Shown in pieces: positions 22,084-33,714 of a stretch of DNA of 64,000 nucleotides. Source of the stretch: Aquarana catesbeiana (Eukaryota; Chordata; Amphibia; Anura; Ranidae). The notes under the pieces are model-generated. The model worked only from the letters and a program-made list of their open reading frames with translations. It ran no database searches and was not told the origin of the DNA. The position numbers and the translations under genes were made by a program. Each line of letters begins with the position of its first letter. Within the stretch, counting starts at the first letter, position 1. The stretch is from positions 588,274,119-588,338,118 of the forward strand of contig NC_133326.1 in the NCBI RefSeq assembly GCF_042186555.1, written 5' to 3'.

Positions 22084-22222
22084 AGTGAAAATGTAAAAAA
22101 TGTGGAATTTTGCTGCACTCCTCAATATCTTTATTGAAGTATTAAAATTAAATCAAATATACGTCAGGGAAACAAAAAGGTAACGTGTTTCACGCTAAAT
22201 ACATCGCTTACTCAAACCTGTG
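22084..22222 (-). mobile_element. 5'-truncated hammerhead-like retroelement, copy 3 (13-bp TSD)
   Basis: A 139-bp insertion bounded by perfect 13-bp direct repeats TGTAATTAGCACA (22071-22083 and 22223-22235). On the minus strand it starts right at the hammerhead-like stem I. It continues to a 3' part with ACTTCAATAAAGATATTGAG (22118-22137) and ends in an A/T-rich stretch. The clean TSD around so small a unit shows that the motif plus the AATAAA-type tail is the conserved 3' portion of the element. Copies truncated at the 5' side are typical of target-primed reverse transcription. Confidence 0.8.
22178..22219 (-). ncRNA. Hammerhead-ribozyme-like motif, copy 3 (decayed)
   Basis: On the minus strand: stem I 5' half AGGU (22219-22216); UUGAGUA (22215-22209), which has two changes from CUGANGA; extra A (22208); GAAA (22191-22188); ACACGU (22188-22183); U17 (22182); and stem I 3' half ACCU (22181-22178). 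Stem I pairs with bases different from those of the other copies. Stem II is poor. The core changes at C3 and G8 should inactivate it. Confidence 0.45.
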
Positions 22223-22235
22223 TGTAATTAGCACA

Positions 22236-23060
22236 TGTCATCACTTCCACTACAAATTTAAAAACCAAGGGGCTCTCATGTTAGGATACTAGGTGCAACC
22301 ACTCACATTACTTTTACACAACTGTGCGTTCAGAACCGCAGAAGTCTCACAGATACAGCCTATAGATATAGATATATGTACCTGCCATCTGTGTACAGCT
22401 GCCATATCCATGACTTTTAGGCACAATCTCATTAGACCTATAGCACAGTGGTGACATTTAATTGTGAAAAGCAGAACTGTGTGTTATTGCACAGCTAGTG
22501 ACAAATGAGTTGTTACATTTGTGTCGGGCAAATCCGTTTTGCAGCCTTGATGAAGTGTCTATTGACATATTTAGCAGGGCAACTTCAGGCCTCAGAATGA
22601 TATGTGTTTGCATATGATCGGTGACCTCTACCCAGAGGTGTTGATCTACAGAACACACACACCACATAGACTAGAAATTCCCAATTATGTTACCCCCTCA
22701 GGGCCAGTCTGGATTTATTCTATTTAATAGTTAAATGCCAGTGTGATACTAATAGATTTTTTTCTGCTCTTGCTGTGCCTTTACATTTCATATTACATTG
22801 CTAAATTGAAAGGCCTTGGGCAGTCTCTTACCACCTTATGTTATCGTCAACATATTGCTTTTAACTCTAGTTTTTAATTATTTATTGCATGCCAGACTCT
22901 TGTTTGTTATATGATGACATAGCTTCTTAATGTCATGTTTGCATGGTCAGTTGTACATACATGGTTCTTTGCAGTTTCTGTTATAGAGGAAAATATACTT
23001 CCGTTAGCAATAGCATAAGCAACAAACATAAAATCAGAGATGATCTACTGAATTTTGATG
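22236..23060. other. No recognisable gene or element
   Basis: AT-rich sequence. CCTTGATGAAGTGTC near 22546 resembles the first half of the hammerhead core, but no GAAA partner follows at a suitable distance. No frames with recognisable domains. Confidence 0.45.
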
Positions 23061-23062
23061 GT

Positions 23063-23458
23063 CAAACATAGGTGTGCGCAGCCTATTGCATTAGGGTGTG
23101 CACTCCAAAACTCAAACACACGTGTGTATGGGTATGGTGGCAGAAGAACGAAGGGACACTTCTTCAATTCAATGTAAGTGGCAACCCTGACCCCTGCAGC
23201 CGGAACTATGAAAGCACTATCGAATTCTGCGGCTCTGGGCTGCAGTATCCCTTCACAAAAAAAAGTCCCCTGCCTTACATATACCATACTGATTATTTTG
23301 GACAAGTGATTAAAAAAATCTTTAGACACTCAAACATGGACTGTGAATTTGGGGGTGCTGAAAGAGAACCTGCACACAGAGCCATATGTTTATGGGCACC
23401 AGTGATTGGGGTGTGCCCAGGCACACCTGGCCCACCCCCTGCACACGCAGATGTGGTC
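23063..23458. mobile_element. Interspersed MITE-like repeat (GTGTGCGCAGCCTATTGC)
   Basis: Left part AACATAGGTGTGCGCAGCCT followed by CATTAGGGTGTGCACTCC. Right part GTGTGCCCAGGCACACCTGG and CACACGCAGATGTGG, which gives imperfect inverted ends. I recognise this as a common frog interspersed repeat. The 130-codon frame across it is low-complexity and not called as a gene. Confidence 0.5.
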
Positions 23459-24740
23459 ACATAATGTGTGTATGTATGTTGCTTGCTTGATTCCAATGTC
23501 TATATAAAGCTAAAGGCATATTTAGACAAATTGCTAGCAGGCAGGCTTTTATTTCAGAAGAGGCTCTGTATGTCTCTTCTGCCAAAAAAGCTCTTTCCCT
23601 GTCTACATTTTTTTACTTTTAATTGTGTGTTAAGTCGCATGATTAGCTCAGTGCACATTCTAGGCATGTCATGGCTGCCAGGATGAAGTAACTCCCATGT
23701 GTGGGCAGGGTTTTCCAAGATAGCAATTCAAGTATTCTCCATACTTCGGTTGCCAAGGTATTAATCGCTTTATTCCTGAAACCAATGAACGCTGAGAACC
23801 CAGTCTCTCTCCTTGATGCATTAGCGTTTTAGGTTAGGGATGCAGAATGTGAGCCATACCTCACCAGCCATTCCTGTCACTCCCATTCTTCCTTTATACA
23901 TGGTGCATGAACATTAGTGTTTTTAGAATTCACTTTGCTTTATAGGCACTCTTCACATGAAGCCACCACGCTTCTATTAACGCAAGGACTTGCTCTACTG
24001 ACTCCCCAGACCAGGTCCCTAGGCCAACCCTAGACCACAGCAGGATCCAATATGGGAGTGCGCCAAAAGGTGAGGGACATGAAGTCCTCCTGTCCTCTCA
24101 CCGACAAGGGCCGCCGTTACCTACCACAATCACCTGCTTCCTACCCAGGCTGCCCACTATTTGCAATGTGTCCCAATCTTGAAGGTAAAAATGTGTATTC
24201 TTCCCAGATATACTGAGCCACAAAGGTTAACCTGGTACAAATGCTTCACAGAAGCACAAGGCTGCTCTAACCCAGAGGGTTGTATGGCTTAACTCCCATG
24301 CTATGTTCTTATACACCAAGGTTACACTAGTTCTTTACTACATTTCTCTCAGTAATTGACATGGATAACTTCTTCACTTAAATAAAGTTCCTTTACTGAC
24401 GATCTTGAGAGTCGTATATACATCATTCTTCAGACATTGTCCACATACATGTACAATCATTTATATACAATTGGCTGTACAAATTGGCTGAGGTAGAATA
24501 GCTGTGCTGTGGCTAATAAACACTGTTCCTAGTGGTTACTTTAGAGAAGATTCAAGGCAATATAGTGCAGCCCATACCTGGAATAAATAAAGTCCATAGC
24601 AACAGAAGTCTATAGAGTGTGGATCCCCGAGGAACGGGCCCATAGAAGGGAAGAAATAATAAAGATGAGCAATCACATCACAGCAGTTGCTCCTCACCGA
24701 TCCATTCCTATTGAACTCTCTCTCCCGGGTCAGTCCTCTG
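23459..24740. other. No supportable gene
   Basis: Mixed-composition sequence with no recognisable domain, terminal repeat or RNA gene. Confidence 0.45.
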
Positions 24741-24747
24741 CAGATAT

Positions 24748-24800
24748 ACATTCACCGGCCGCTTTATTAGGTACACCTGTTCACGATTTGACCCTTGCAG
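24748..24800. repeat. Fragment of a widespread interspersed repeat
   Basis: ATTCACCGGCCGCTTTATTA followed by GGTACACCTGTTCACG is a recognisable end of a repeat common in fish and amphibians. Only one end is identifiable here. The class cannot be set from this fragment. Confidence 0.45.
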
Positions 24801-25117
24801 CAATCAGCAAAAATTTTAAATTACACAATACCCAAAATGATAGCAACAGTGGCATTCACAATAAAATGTCAACATACAATAGGCACCTGCCTACACTTGC
24901 ACATACGCAGGACTAATGTCATCCCTTGCCAGCCAATCAGGGTAACAAACAAGGAAAAGATGGCAGTGATGGCAATGAAGGGGAACACAGATGTCACATT
25001 GCTGAAGACGGGTACTTTTTATGTGTATGTGCCATAATGTTCAAATACACTATATTGTCAAAAGTATTGAGACACCTGCCTTTACACGCACATGAACTTT
25101 AATGGCATCCCAGTCTA

Positions 25118-26170
25118 AAGTCCCGTACACGCGATACGGAAATCGTAATTAAAATTTCATCTGACGAACAATCTGCCAATTTTCAGATCGTTGTTATGGT
25201 GCTTTCGAAAGCCGATTCCGGTTTTTCGTCTGGCAAAAGCTGGATGTGCAGACTATAACATTTTTGCCGTACGTGAACTCAGGACCATCTTTAATATTGA
25301 TTGGACCCTGGGCAAAACTTTTCTTGCGGCCCCACCATGCAGTTTTGCTCTCTACCTGCTCTGAAACATACAATAAATAGCAGCTAGACTCAAAATCAGT
25401 TTACTGAATCAGATCAGGCAGCTATTGCGATTGGTTGCCACTGGTTACAGTGTATCATTACCACTCACTGACTGGTTGCTAGAGGTTACAGCATACATTA
25501 CGGCTCACTGATTAGTTGCTAGAGGTTACAGCACATAATTTCTGCTTGTTGATTGGTTGCTAGAGATTACTGTGGATATGACCTCAGGGGGCATGTTATA
25601 CATATCAATGCCGCCGGCCGTCGCTATTTACTTATGAATGCTGCCGCTATTTACATATGAATGCCGGTAATTTACATGTAAACACAGGGTCTGCAGGTGA
25701 GTCATCTGTACACAACAACAGGGCAGAGCTGGGCAGCATTAGTAGCAACACTTCACACTGAGATGTTGGGACACAGCACAGCATTAAAACCTCAAGGCAT
25801 GAGGGAATTTAAACCAGGATAGTTGGCAAGTATGAGGCAGCTGCTTTGGGCCCCACAACAATGTCAGGGCCCAGGGCAGCTGCCCCTTTTGACCTGCCTT
25901 GAAAACGGCCCTGCGTAAACTCATGTCCAATTTCCATTTAGTTAGTATGGTTTTCGTCTGAAAAAAATCGTAGGAGCAAGACTACGCATGCTCAGAAACG
26001 AAACAATACATACAAAACTATTCAACACATCACTTCACTTCTGAAGTCGAATTCTTTCGTACGAGAATTTTCGTATGGTGAGTAACCTCTTCACTTTCGA
26101 CATGAGACTAGCATGCAACAAAAAAACGGACGAACTGTTGTCCGAAAATCTGATCTTGTGTACGAAGCTT
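25118..26170. mobile_element. TA-flanked MITE nested in the Tc1-type element
   Basis: Ends AAGTCCCGTACACGCGATAC and, as the complement of the right end, AAGCTTCGTACACAAGATCA, flanked by TA (25116-25117, 26171-26172). Subterminal blocks such as CGTACG and TTTTCGTC recur on both sides. The original Tc1-type sequence, still intact at 39703 (CAGTCTTAGTCCG), shows the empty site. Confidence 0.65.
25280..25913. mobile_element. hAT-type MITE nested at the third level
   Basis: Ends CAGGACCATCTTTAA and, as the complement of the right end, CAGGGCCGTTTTCAA. Flanked by 8-bp repeats CGTGAACT (25272-25279) and CGTAAACT (25914-25921), which match at 7 of 8 positions. A short tandem of about 60 bp with ACTGATTGGTTGCTAGAGGT lies inside (25430-25575). 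No coding capacity. Confidence 0.7.
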
Positions 26171-26561
26171 TAGTCCGGTAGTGTTCTATATTGGGTTGGC
26201 CCACCCTATGCAGCTATAACAGCTTCAACTCTTCTGGGAAGGCTGTCCACAAGGTTTAGGAGTGTGTCTATGGGAATGTTTGACCATTCTTCTAGAAGTA
26301 CATTTGTGAGGTCAGGAACTGATGTTGGACGAGAAGGCCTGGCTCGCAGTCTCTGCTATAATTCATCACAAAGGTGTTCTATTGGGTTGAGGTCGGGACT
26401 ATGTGCAGGCCAGTCAAGTTCCTCCACCCCAAACTCGCTCATCCATGTCTTTATGGACCTTGATTTGTGCACTGGTCCAAATCATTTGGTGAAAGGGGGA
26501 TTATGGTGTGGGGTTGTTTTTCAGGTTGGGCTTGGCCCCTTAGTTCCAGTGAAGGGAACTC

Positions 26562-26829
26562 TTATACCCCTTTCACACTGAGGCAGTTTTCAGGTGTTTT
26601 AGAGCTAAAAATAGCGCCTGTAAAGTGCCTGAAAACTGCCTCTCATGCCTCCCCAGTGTGAAAGCCCAAGTGCTTTCACACTGGGGTGGTGTGCTTGCTG
26701 GACAGGAAAAAAAGTCTTGCAATAGCATCTTTGGGGCAGTTCGGGAGCACTGTATACAGTGCTCCTACACTGCCCCTGCCCATTGGAATGAATGGGCAGG
26801 GGCAGTGGAATGGAATGAAGCTCATGTGC
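26562..26829. mobile_element. Nested repeat with TTTCACACTG ends, probably truncated
   Basis: Begins TATACCCCTTTCACACTGAG and has internal inverted blocks: CACTGAGGCAGTTTTCAGG against CCTGAAAACTGCC, GTGTGAAAGC against GCTTTCACAC, and GGAGCACTGTATACAGTGCTCC (26751-26772), a perfect palindrome. It replaces part of the Tc1-type element. No target duplication was defined. Confidence 0.5.
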
Positions 26830-26871
26830 GTGTAAAGGCAGGCGTCCTAATATTTTTGACAATATGGTGTA

Positions 26872-29117
26872 TATAATTTTTCACCGGAGGACTTGCATGT
26901 GGAATCCTACACATCCATAAACATCCCCTTGATGTTGCTGGGTAGTAAAGAAATGCTTTAAACACTGGAGTCACTGGAGTATCACATTTTAAAGTTCCTT
27001 TTACATCAATAGGAGTAGAATTGGCTGCGTAGATTATGTATGTTTCCACATGGAATGGAGAAATAAGCTGGGACTTTATGAAGTGGTATCTAGCCCATTC
27101 AAGTTTGCTGCTGTGCTTACGTAGCTGAACATTTCTCCGCAACACTGGAACTGTGCATTTTACAAAGCTGTGAGTATAGAATGAATGGGCTGTGAGGGTT
27201 TATCAGATGCATACCAGCTCATTGCAATTCCCTGTGTGAGGATTTCTTTGCTGCAAGAAACAGAACTCGTACAATTCTGGCTGGTTTTGCTGCACACACA
27301 GTTCTGAGGATGTTGCTGTGTATATAAGCTTTAAATGTGTAGCGCCACCCCTGTAGGAGCCGCTTGGTGATTTTTGGGTTCTCTATTCTACGCCTCAACT
27401 CCAAGAATGGCCTCAGCCCCTCTGACACACCTGGTTAATTAAAAATTTCTGCAAACGCTTTCAAGAATGCAAGGGAAGAAAGTACCAATAGCCTGGCTGT
27501 GGATTGATATCAGAAACAGACAGACACAACTGGTAGTGATAAATGAGCTGAATATATTACCCCGGTTTAAAGCATATAGAAAATTTACAACACGTTTAAA
27601 CCTTGCTGCAAAGAATTAATATATTAGAAAAGATAACCTTCAATGCTTAGCAACTGTAAGTATAGAAAAGGCCCTATATGCCCTTAACACAGGCGCTGAG
27701 AGGGAGGAGAGAAGACTGGTCAACTACTCAGCTCCTTCTGAGCTGCAAACACCCTTGAGAGGCACACATACAAAGAAAAGAATGGGTTACACAAGTACAG
27801 TAAGCACAGTTCTGTAACGTTACAGGTCCTGAGGTGAAGAATTGTAGTGTCTTCTGCTAGTAAATGGTGGGGCCCTTGTTTTAAGAGTAGGTTTAAACAA
27901 GCTTGTGTGGAGCAGTAATCATCTAGAATATTCCGTTGGGTAGAAATTTCAGAGGACATACTACTAGAGATAACAACTCCAAACAAGCATCCTGTGACAC
28001 TAAAAAGGGAAATTGGTGTCTGCATGCAGTGTCAGTATTGTGTCAAAAGGGATGTTGGGTTTACACCCGATCACCAGTCCTCTGTGTGATGACACAACAA
28101 TAGTCCCAGGTGCTGGTTCAGGCTCCTGATGCTCCTATCGATGTTGTAAGGCACTGGATCTCTTGCTGATGGCCGATCGAGATCACTGGTAGCGAAACTC
28201 GCAAGATGAACAGGCAGCGGCCGACCCAATACCCGGATGGGTATCTCGATCCTTGAAAGGCGTGGGTTGTCTCTGCTGAGCTGAGTGGTGCTGGGCTACT
28301 GAGTAGGGTCCCTGGACTAAATAGTACTGGACCACGTGGCTGTCTCTGCTCCTGGCTCCCCTCAGGCGTCCTCACTCCTCCGTCTCCAGGAAACACTCTC
28401 CTGGCAGTCTCTGGAAAAGCTTGGCTTTCTCCCCCTCTGATGCTGCAAGAGTCTCTCTCTCTGTCTCCTTAGTCTCAGCGGTTTTCCTCACATCTGTCAC
28501 CTCCCCACACTCTCTCTCTCTCCTCAGACCGCTCTCCTTATTCTCCTCACAGACTCGTTTTTCTGGGCTTCAGGATATCCCTCCTCCTCTGTTGGAGCAC
28601 ACAGTCCCTGGTGTCAGCGTGTGTCTCTCTCCTCACTCTGGCACCTCAGTTCCTTCCCCTCACACGCGCAAAGGATTTTTTTGAGCCTTGGTATTTCCCT
28701 CTCTTTTAAGCAATCTCCTCTCCTCTGTCTCCTGTCAGCACTCTCTCTCTTTCACCTCAGTACTTCCCTCTCTTCTGTCCCCTCAGCACTTCCTGAAACT
28801 CCCCTTTTTCCCAGTGTTCTCTCTCTCTCTCAGTTTTCTGGAAGGACCAGTTAGCATCTCTCTGTCTCCATCTTGTGGCCAAAAGGAGAAATTGCATTAC
28901 AACATGCCTGCTACATACAGTATTTTGGATTCTGCTATGTTATAGTCCTGCCTGGATTCATTACTGTTAACTGAGAAATTATTTGTGGTGGTTATATATA
29001 TTTTCATCTTTTTTTATCTTTGTGCTGTGCAAGTCCAATCTGAGAATATCAGTCCAATTCTTAGATGTGGTAGCTGCATTAGTTTTCTTTTATTAGACTT
29101 TTTTCCTCTGTTTAACC
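26872..29117. other. No supportable gene; CT-rich stretch
   Basis: TGTAGCGCCACCCCTGTAGG at 27336 looks like the end of a known frog repeat or, on the minus strand, an LTR end in CA, but no partner end was found. 28430-28860 is rich in CTCTCT runs. Frames there are low-complexity shadows. No host exon could be supported. Confidence 0.4.
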
Positions 29118-29734
29118 TTAAAGTGGATGTAAACCTGATTTTTTTTTTAAATTAAGGCTTGCACCTTGCACAGTATAGGATTTCATGTCATCTGTGCCCA
29201 GTCTTGCCACAAAGAATTAATCCAGCTCTGAGCAGTCCTCTTATCTTTTTTCAGTAAGTAAGACAAAGAAATAGGAGTCCGTTTCTCCCCCGATTTACGT
29301 ATCTCATGCACGAGTGTGAGAAAGGCATTCTGTGTACTTCAGATCCCCTCCTCCTTTCTTCTCCAGCTCTCCCAGGATTGGCTGCTCTACATCTCAGCAT
29401 GATTGGGCATGCTGAATTCATGTGGTGACTTTTCTGGGTTTTGACTGGATGTTAGTGATCATAGCAGAAGTTCCGTGTAAGAAATACACAGGAGAAAATG
29501 CATGTTGACAAGGGGAGTGTAGAGGTGGGTGGGGAGTCTACTGACATCATGACTCCACCCACCGAGCTCTGGACAATAGACCACACCCACAGAATCTGCA
29601 GTTTTTCGGGTCTCATAATAGATAGAGGGAAGACATTTGACAGGTAAGGATACATGCAGGAGACGTATATCCTTATAGATAACCACTATGGCAATAGTTT
29701 AGAAGGGATTAAAGTGGGTTTATATCCACTTTAA
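29118..29734. mobile_element. TTAA-flanked MITE, family D
   Basis: Ends TTAAAGTGGATGTAAACC (29118) and, as the complement of the right end, TTAAAGTGGATATAAACC, a near-perfect inverted repeat. TTAA lies at 29118-29121 and 29731-29734. The right TTAA is also the left TTAA of the next element. No coding capacity. Confidence 0.75.
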
Positions 29735-31676
29735 CCACTAGGCGTCCACTCTATAGCCGAAAGACGGCTACAGCGCGGACTCCAACTGCCGGGAGGGCGT
29801 CCCTGGACTTCCTCCTGTTTACTTCCGTGTTGCGCGCTCCCGCGGGCGCGCATTGGGGAAGTTTTGTGCTGGCCGTGTCCCTTGGACACAGCCAGTCACA
29901 GATCGCTGAAAATGGCCAATCACATCGGCCGTTTTCAGCGCAATCGGCGGTGCCAATGAGGGATGATCTCATATGTAAACATATGAGATCATCTCTTATC
30001 GCCGGCTCTCCTCCTCACACAGAGACAGCGTGTGAGGAGGGAGAGCGAACCGCTGCGGCGGTAAGTGAACAGGCAAAAAAAAAAAGTGTCCCGCTGCCAT
30101 CTGTCCTGTTATCTGTCCCTGCCATCTGTCCCTGCCATCTGTCCTGTCATCTGTCCTGCCATCTGTCCCTGCTGTCATGTCCCTGCCATCTGTTCCCAGT
30201 GCTATCTGTCCCCAGTGCCACGTATAAGTGCCATCTGTCATCAGTGCCACATAGTGCCATCTGTCATCAGTGCCACCTGTCAGTGTCACGTGCGATCTGT
30301 CATCAGTGTCACGTGTCATCAGTGCCACGTATCAGTGCCATCTGTCATCAGTGTCATCAGTGCCACGTATCAGTGCCATCTGTCATCAGTGTCATCAGTG
30401 CCACGTATTAGTGCCATCTGTCATCAGTGCCACGTATTAGTGCCATCTGTCATCAGTGCCACTTATTAGTGCCATCTTTCATCAGTGCCACGTGTCATCA
30501 GTGCCACATATTAGTGCCATCTGTCATCAGTGCCATCTGTCATCAGCGCCACGTGTCATCAGTGCCACATATTAGTGCCATCTGTCATCAGTGTCACGTG
30601 TCATCAGTGCCGCATATTAGTGCCATCTGTCAGTGCCACTTATTAGTGCCATCTGTCATCAGTGCCACGTATTAGTGCCATCTGTCATCAGTGCCATGTA
30701 TTAGTGCCATCTGTCATCAGTGCCACATCAGTGTCAGTGCCACGTATCAGTGCCATCTGTCATCAGTGCCACATCAGTGCCACGTATCAGTGCCATTTGT
30801 CAGTGTCACATGTCATTGTCCTGGTTCTCCAGGGCCTTCAAAACTGTAATAGGTAGTCAACAAGTTAGATGTGTAATTTATGCTCCTAGAACACGTGATG
30901 GCGCTCCCTACATGTTGGGCCTCTCTATGTGGCCAGGCTGTGAAAAAGTCCCACACATGTGGTATCCCCATACTCAGTAGTAGTAGCAGAATGTATTTCG
31001 GGGCTTTATTTGTGGTATACACATGCCATGTGAGAGAAATAACCTATTACAATAAAAATTTTGTGGGGAAAAAAAAAAAAAATCTTCATTTTGCAAAGAA
31101 TTGTGGGAAAAAATGACAACATCAAAAACCTCACCATGCCTCTTACTAAATACCTTGGAATGTCTACTTTCAAAAAAGGGGTCATTTGGGGGGGTATTTG
31201 TACTTTCTTGACTTGTTCGGGTCGCAAGAAATGAGATAGGCCCTCAGTACATCAGGTGTGATCAATTTTTTATGATTTACACCATAACTTGTAGACTCTC
31301 TAACTTTCACACGGACCAAATAATATCCACTAATTTGGGTTATTTTTACCAAAGATATGTAGCATTATAAATTGTGGCCAAAATTTATGAAGAAAAATTA
31401 CTAATTTGCAAAATTTTATCACAGAATCAAAGAAAAATGCGTTTTTTAAAAAAAAATTTCGGTCTTTTTTCATTTATAGCGCAAAAAATAAAAAACCCAG
31501 AGGTGATCAAATACCACCAAAAGAAAGCTCTATTTGTATGAAAAAAAGGACAAAAAATTAATTTGGGTACAGTATTACATGACTGAGTAATTGTCATTCA
31601 AAGTGTGAGAGCGCTGAAAGCTGAAAATTGGTCTGGTCACGAGGGGGGTTTAAGTGCCCAGTTGTCAAGTGGTTAA
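29731..31676 (+). mobile_element. TTAA MITE family C2 with internal minisatellite, copy 1
   Basis: TTAA at 29731-29734 and 31673-31676. The left end TTAACCACTAGGCGTCC and the complement of the right end TTAACCACTTGACAACTGGG share TTAACCACT. An internal perfect palindrome, GATCTCATATGTAAACATATGAGATC (29966-29991), and a CTCCTCACACAGAGACAGCG block precede a minisatellite at 30095-30835. Then follows a conserved AT-rich block shared with the copy at 61611-63837. The same layout in reverse at that second site confirms the element as a unit. Confidence 0.8.
30095..30835 (+). repeat. Minisatellite of TGCCATCTGTCATCAG type, array 1
   Basis: Tandem variants of a roughly 29-bp unit built from AGTGCCATCTGTCATC and AGTGCCACGTATTAG. 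Unit lengths vary (12-29 bp), as in a degenerate, slippage-prone array. Frames through it give CHQCHVSVPSVI-type repeats and are not genes. It sits at the same place in the element as array 2. Confidence 0.85.
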
Positions 31677-32109
31677 GGACCGGAAGATTTTCCCCCTTAA
31701 TAACCAGGCCATTTTTTGCGATACAGCACTGCGTCGTTTTAATTGACAAATGTGCGGTCATACGAAGCTGTACCCAAACAAAATGAACGTCCTTTTTTTC
31801 CCACAAATAGAGCTTTCTTTTGGTGGTATTTGATCTCCTCTGCGGTTTTTATTTTTTGTGGTATAAATAAAAAAAGAGTGACAATTTAAAAAAAAATAAA
31901 TGTTTTTTTTTTTACTTTTTGCTAGAATCAATATCCCCCAAAAAATGTAATCATGAAAATTGAAAATTCATCAGTTTAGGCCAATATGTATTGTTCTACA
32001 TATGTTTGGTAAAAAAAAAAAATCAATAAGTTTCAATTGATCAGTTGGTCAGTTGATTCAATTGATTGGTTTGCGCAAACATTATAGCGTCTACAAAATA
32101 GGGGATATA

Positions 32110-33714
32110 CAGTATCTCACAAAAATGAGTACACCCCTTACATTTTTGTAAATATTTTATTATATCTTTTCATGTGACAACACCGAAGAAATAACACTTT
32201 GCTACAAAGTAAAGTAGTGAGTGTACAGCTAGTATAACAATGTAAATTTGTTGTCCCCCCAAAATAACTCAACACACAGCCATTAATGTCTAAACCGCTG
32301 GCAACAAAAGTGAGTACACCCCTAAGTGAAAATATCCAAATTGAGGCCAAAGTGTCAATATTTTGTGTGGCCACCATTATTTTCCAGCACTGCCTTGACC
32401 CTCTTGGGCATGGGGTTCACCAGAGCTTCACTGGAGTCCTCTTCCACTTGATGACATAACGGAGATTGTGGATGTTAGAGACCTTGTGCTCCTCCACCTT
32501 CCCTTTAAGGATGCCCCACAGATGCTCAATAGGGTTTAGGTCCGGAGACATGCTTGGCCAGTCCATCATCTTAACCCTCAGCTTCTTTAGCAAGGCAGTG
32601 GTCATCTTGAAGGTGTGTTTGGGGTTGTTATCCTGTTGAAATACTGCCCTGCGACCCAGTCTCTGAAAGGGAGGAGATCATGCTCTGCTTCAGTATGTTA
32701 CAGTACATGTTGCATTCATGGTTCCCTCAATGAACTGTAGCTCCCCAGTGCCGGCAGCACTCATGCAGCCCCAGACCATGAAACTCCCACCACCATGCTT
32801 GACTGTAGGCAAGACACACTTGTCTTTGTACTCCTCACCTGGTTGCCGCCACACACACTTGACACCATCTGAACCAAATAAGTTTATCTTGGTCTCATCA
32901 GACCACAGGACATGGTTCCAGTAATCCATGTCCTTAGTCTGCTTGTGTTCAGCAAACTGTTTGCGGGCTTTCTTGTACATCATCTTTAGAATTCTGGGAC
33001 GACAGCCATGTAGACCAATTTGATGCACTGTGCGGCGTACGGTCTGAATACTAACAGGCTGACCCCCCTACCCCTTCAACCTCTGCAGCAATTCTGGCAG
33101 CACTCATACATCTATTTCCCAAAGACAACCTCGGATATAATGCTGAGCACGTGCACTCGACTTCTTTGGTCGACCATGGCGAAGGCCTGTTCTGAGTGGA
33201 ACCTGTCCTGTTAAACTGCTGTATGGTCTTGGCCTCCATGTTGCAGCTCAGTTTCAGGGTCTTGGTAACCTTCTTATAGCCTAGGCCATCTTTATTTAGA
33301 GCAAACTTTTTTTTTCAGATCTTCAGAGAGTTCTTTGCCATGATGTGTCATGTTGAACTTCCAGTGATCAGTATAAGAGAGTGAGAGTGATAACACCAAA
33401 TTTAACACACCTGCTCCCCATTCACACCTAAGACCTTGTAACACTAACGAGTCACATGACACCAGCGAGGGGAAATGGCTAATTGGGCACAATTTGGACA
33501 TTTATACTTAGGGGTGTACTCACTTTTGTTGCCAGCACTAATGGTTGTGTGTTCAGTTATTTTGAGGGGACAGCAAATTTACACTGTTATACAAGCTGTA
33601 CACTCACTACTTTACATTGTAGCAAAGTGTCATTTCTTCAGTATTGTCACATGAAAAGATATAACAAAATATTTACAAAAATGCGAGGGGTGTACTCACG
33701 TTTGTGAGATAGTG
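32110..33714 (-). mobile_element. Tc1-like transposon, degenerate
   Basis: A 1.6-kb element flanked by TA (32108-32109, 33715-33716). Inverted repeats are about 220 bp: the left begins CAGTATCTCACAAAAATGAG and the complement of the right begins CACTATCTCACAAACGTGAG. GAGTACACCCC-type motifs appear near the outer and inner ends of each repeat, an IR/DR layout. It lies inside a family C MITE, so it is younger than that insertion. The transposase runs on the minus strand and is broken. Confidence 0.9.
32355..33351 (-). pseudogene. Tc1-like transposase, frameshifted
   Basis: Reads from an ATG at 33351 (MTHHGKELSEDLKKKVCSK, start of the paired-like DNA-binding region) to a stop at 32355-32357 (KRVKAVLENNGGHTKY). 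The catalytic core shows WSDETKINLFG (first D) and SPDLNPIEHLW (the DDE glutamate). The region around the second aspartate is disrupted near 32640, where the frame is lost. TVKHGGGSFMVWGCMSAAGTG lies between. About 330 codons would be usual for the family. At least three frame breaks make it non-functional. Confidence 0.85.

Larger units (their letters stand above)
25048..26869. mobile_element. Tc1/mariner-type non-autonomous element with nested insertions
   Basis: Flanked by TA (25046-25047, 26870-26871). The left end is CACTATATTGTCAAAAGTAT, and the complement of the right end is CACCATATTGTCAAAAATAT, followed by CCTGCCTTTACACGCACATG-type sequence on both sides. The interior (26173-26561) matches the relic at 39650-40797, including GTTGGCCCACCCTATGCAGC. 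It carries an inserted element at 25118-26170, which itself contains a hAT MITE (25280-25913), and a further repeat at 26562-26829. No usable transposase remains. Confidence 0.8.

Noticed and set aside
22540..22560. Fifth hammerhead-like site (CCTTGATGAAGTGTC)
   Set aside because: Only half of the core is present, with no GAAA, stem II or matching stem I nearby.
27336..28900. Minus-strand LTR ending in GGGGTGGCGCTACA
   Set aside because: The CA end looks suggestive, but I found no TG start, target duplication or AATAAA at the right distance.
29827..30856. Cysteine/histidine-rich repeat proteins (CHQCHVSVPSVI type), also at 62384-63422
   Set aside because: Translation of the TGCCATCTGTCATC minisatellite in all frames gives this pattern. 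It is not a zinc-finger gene.
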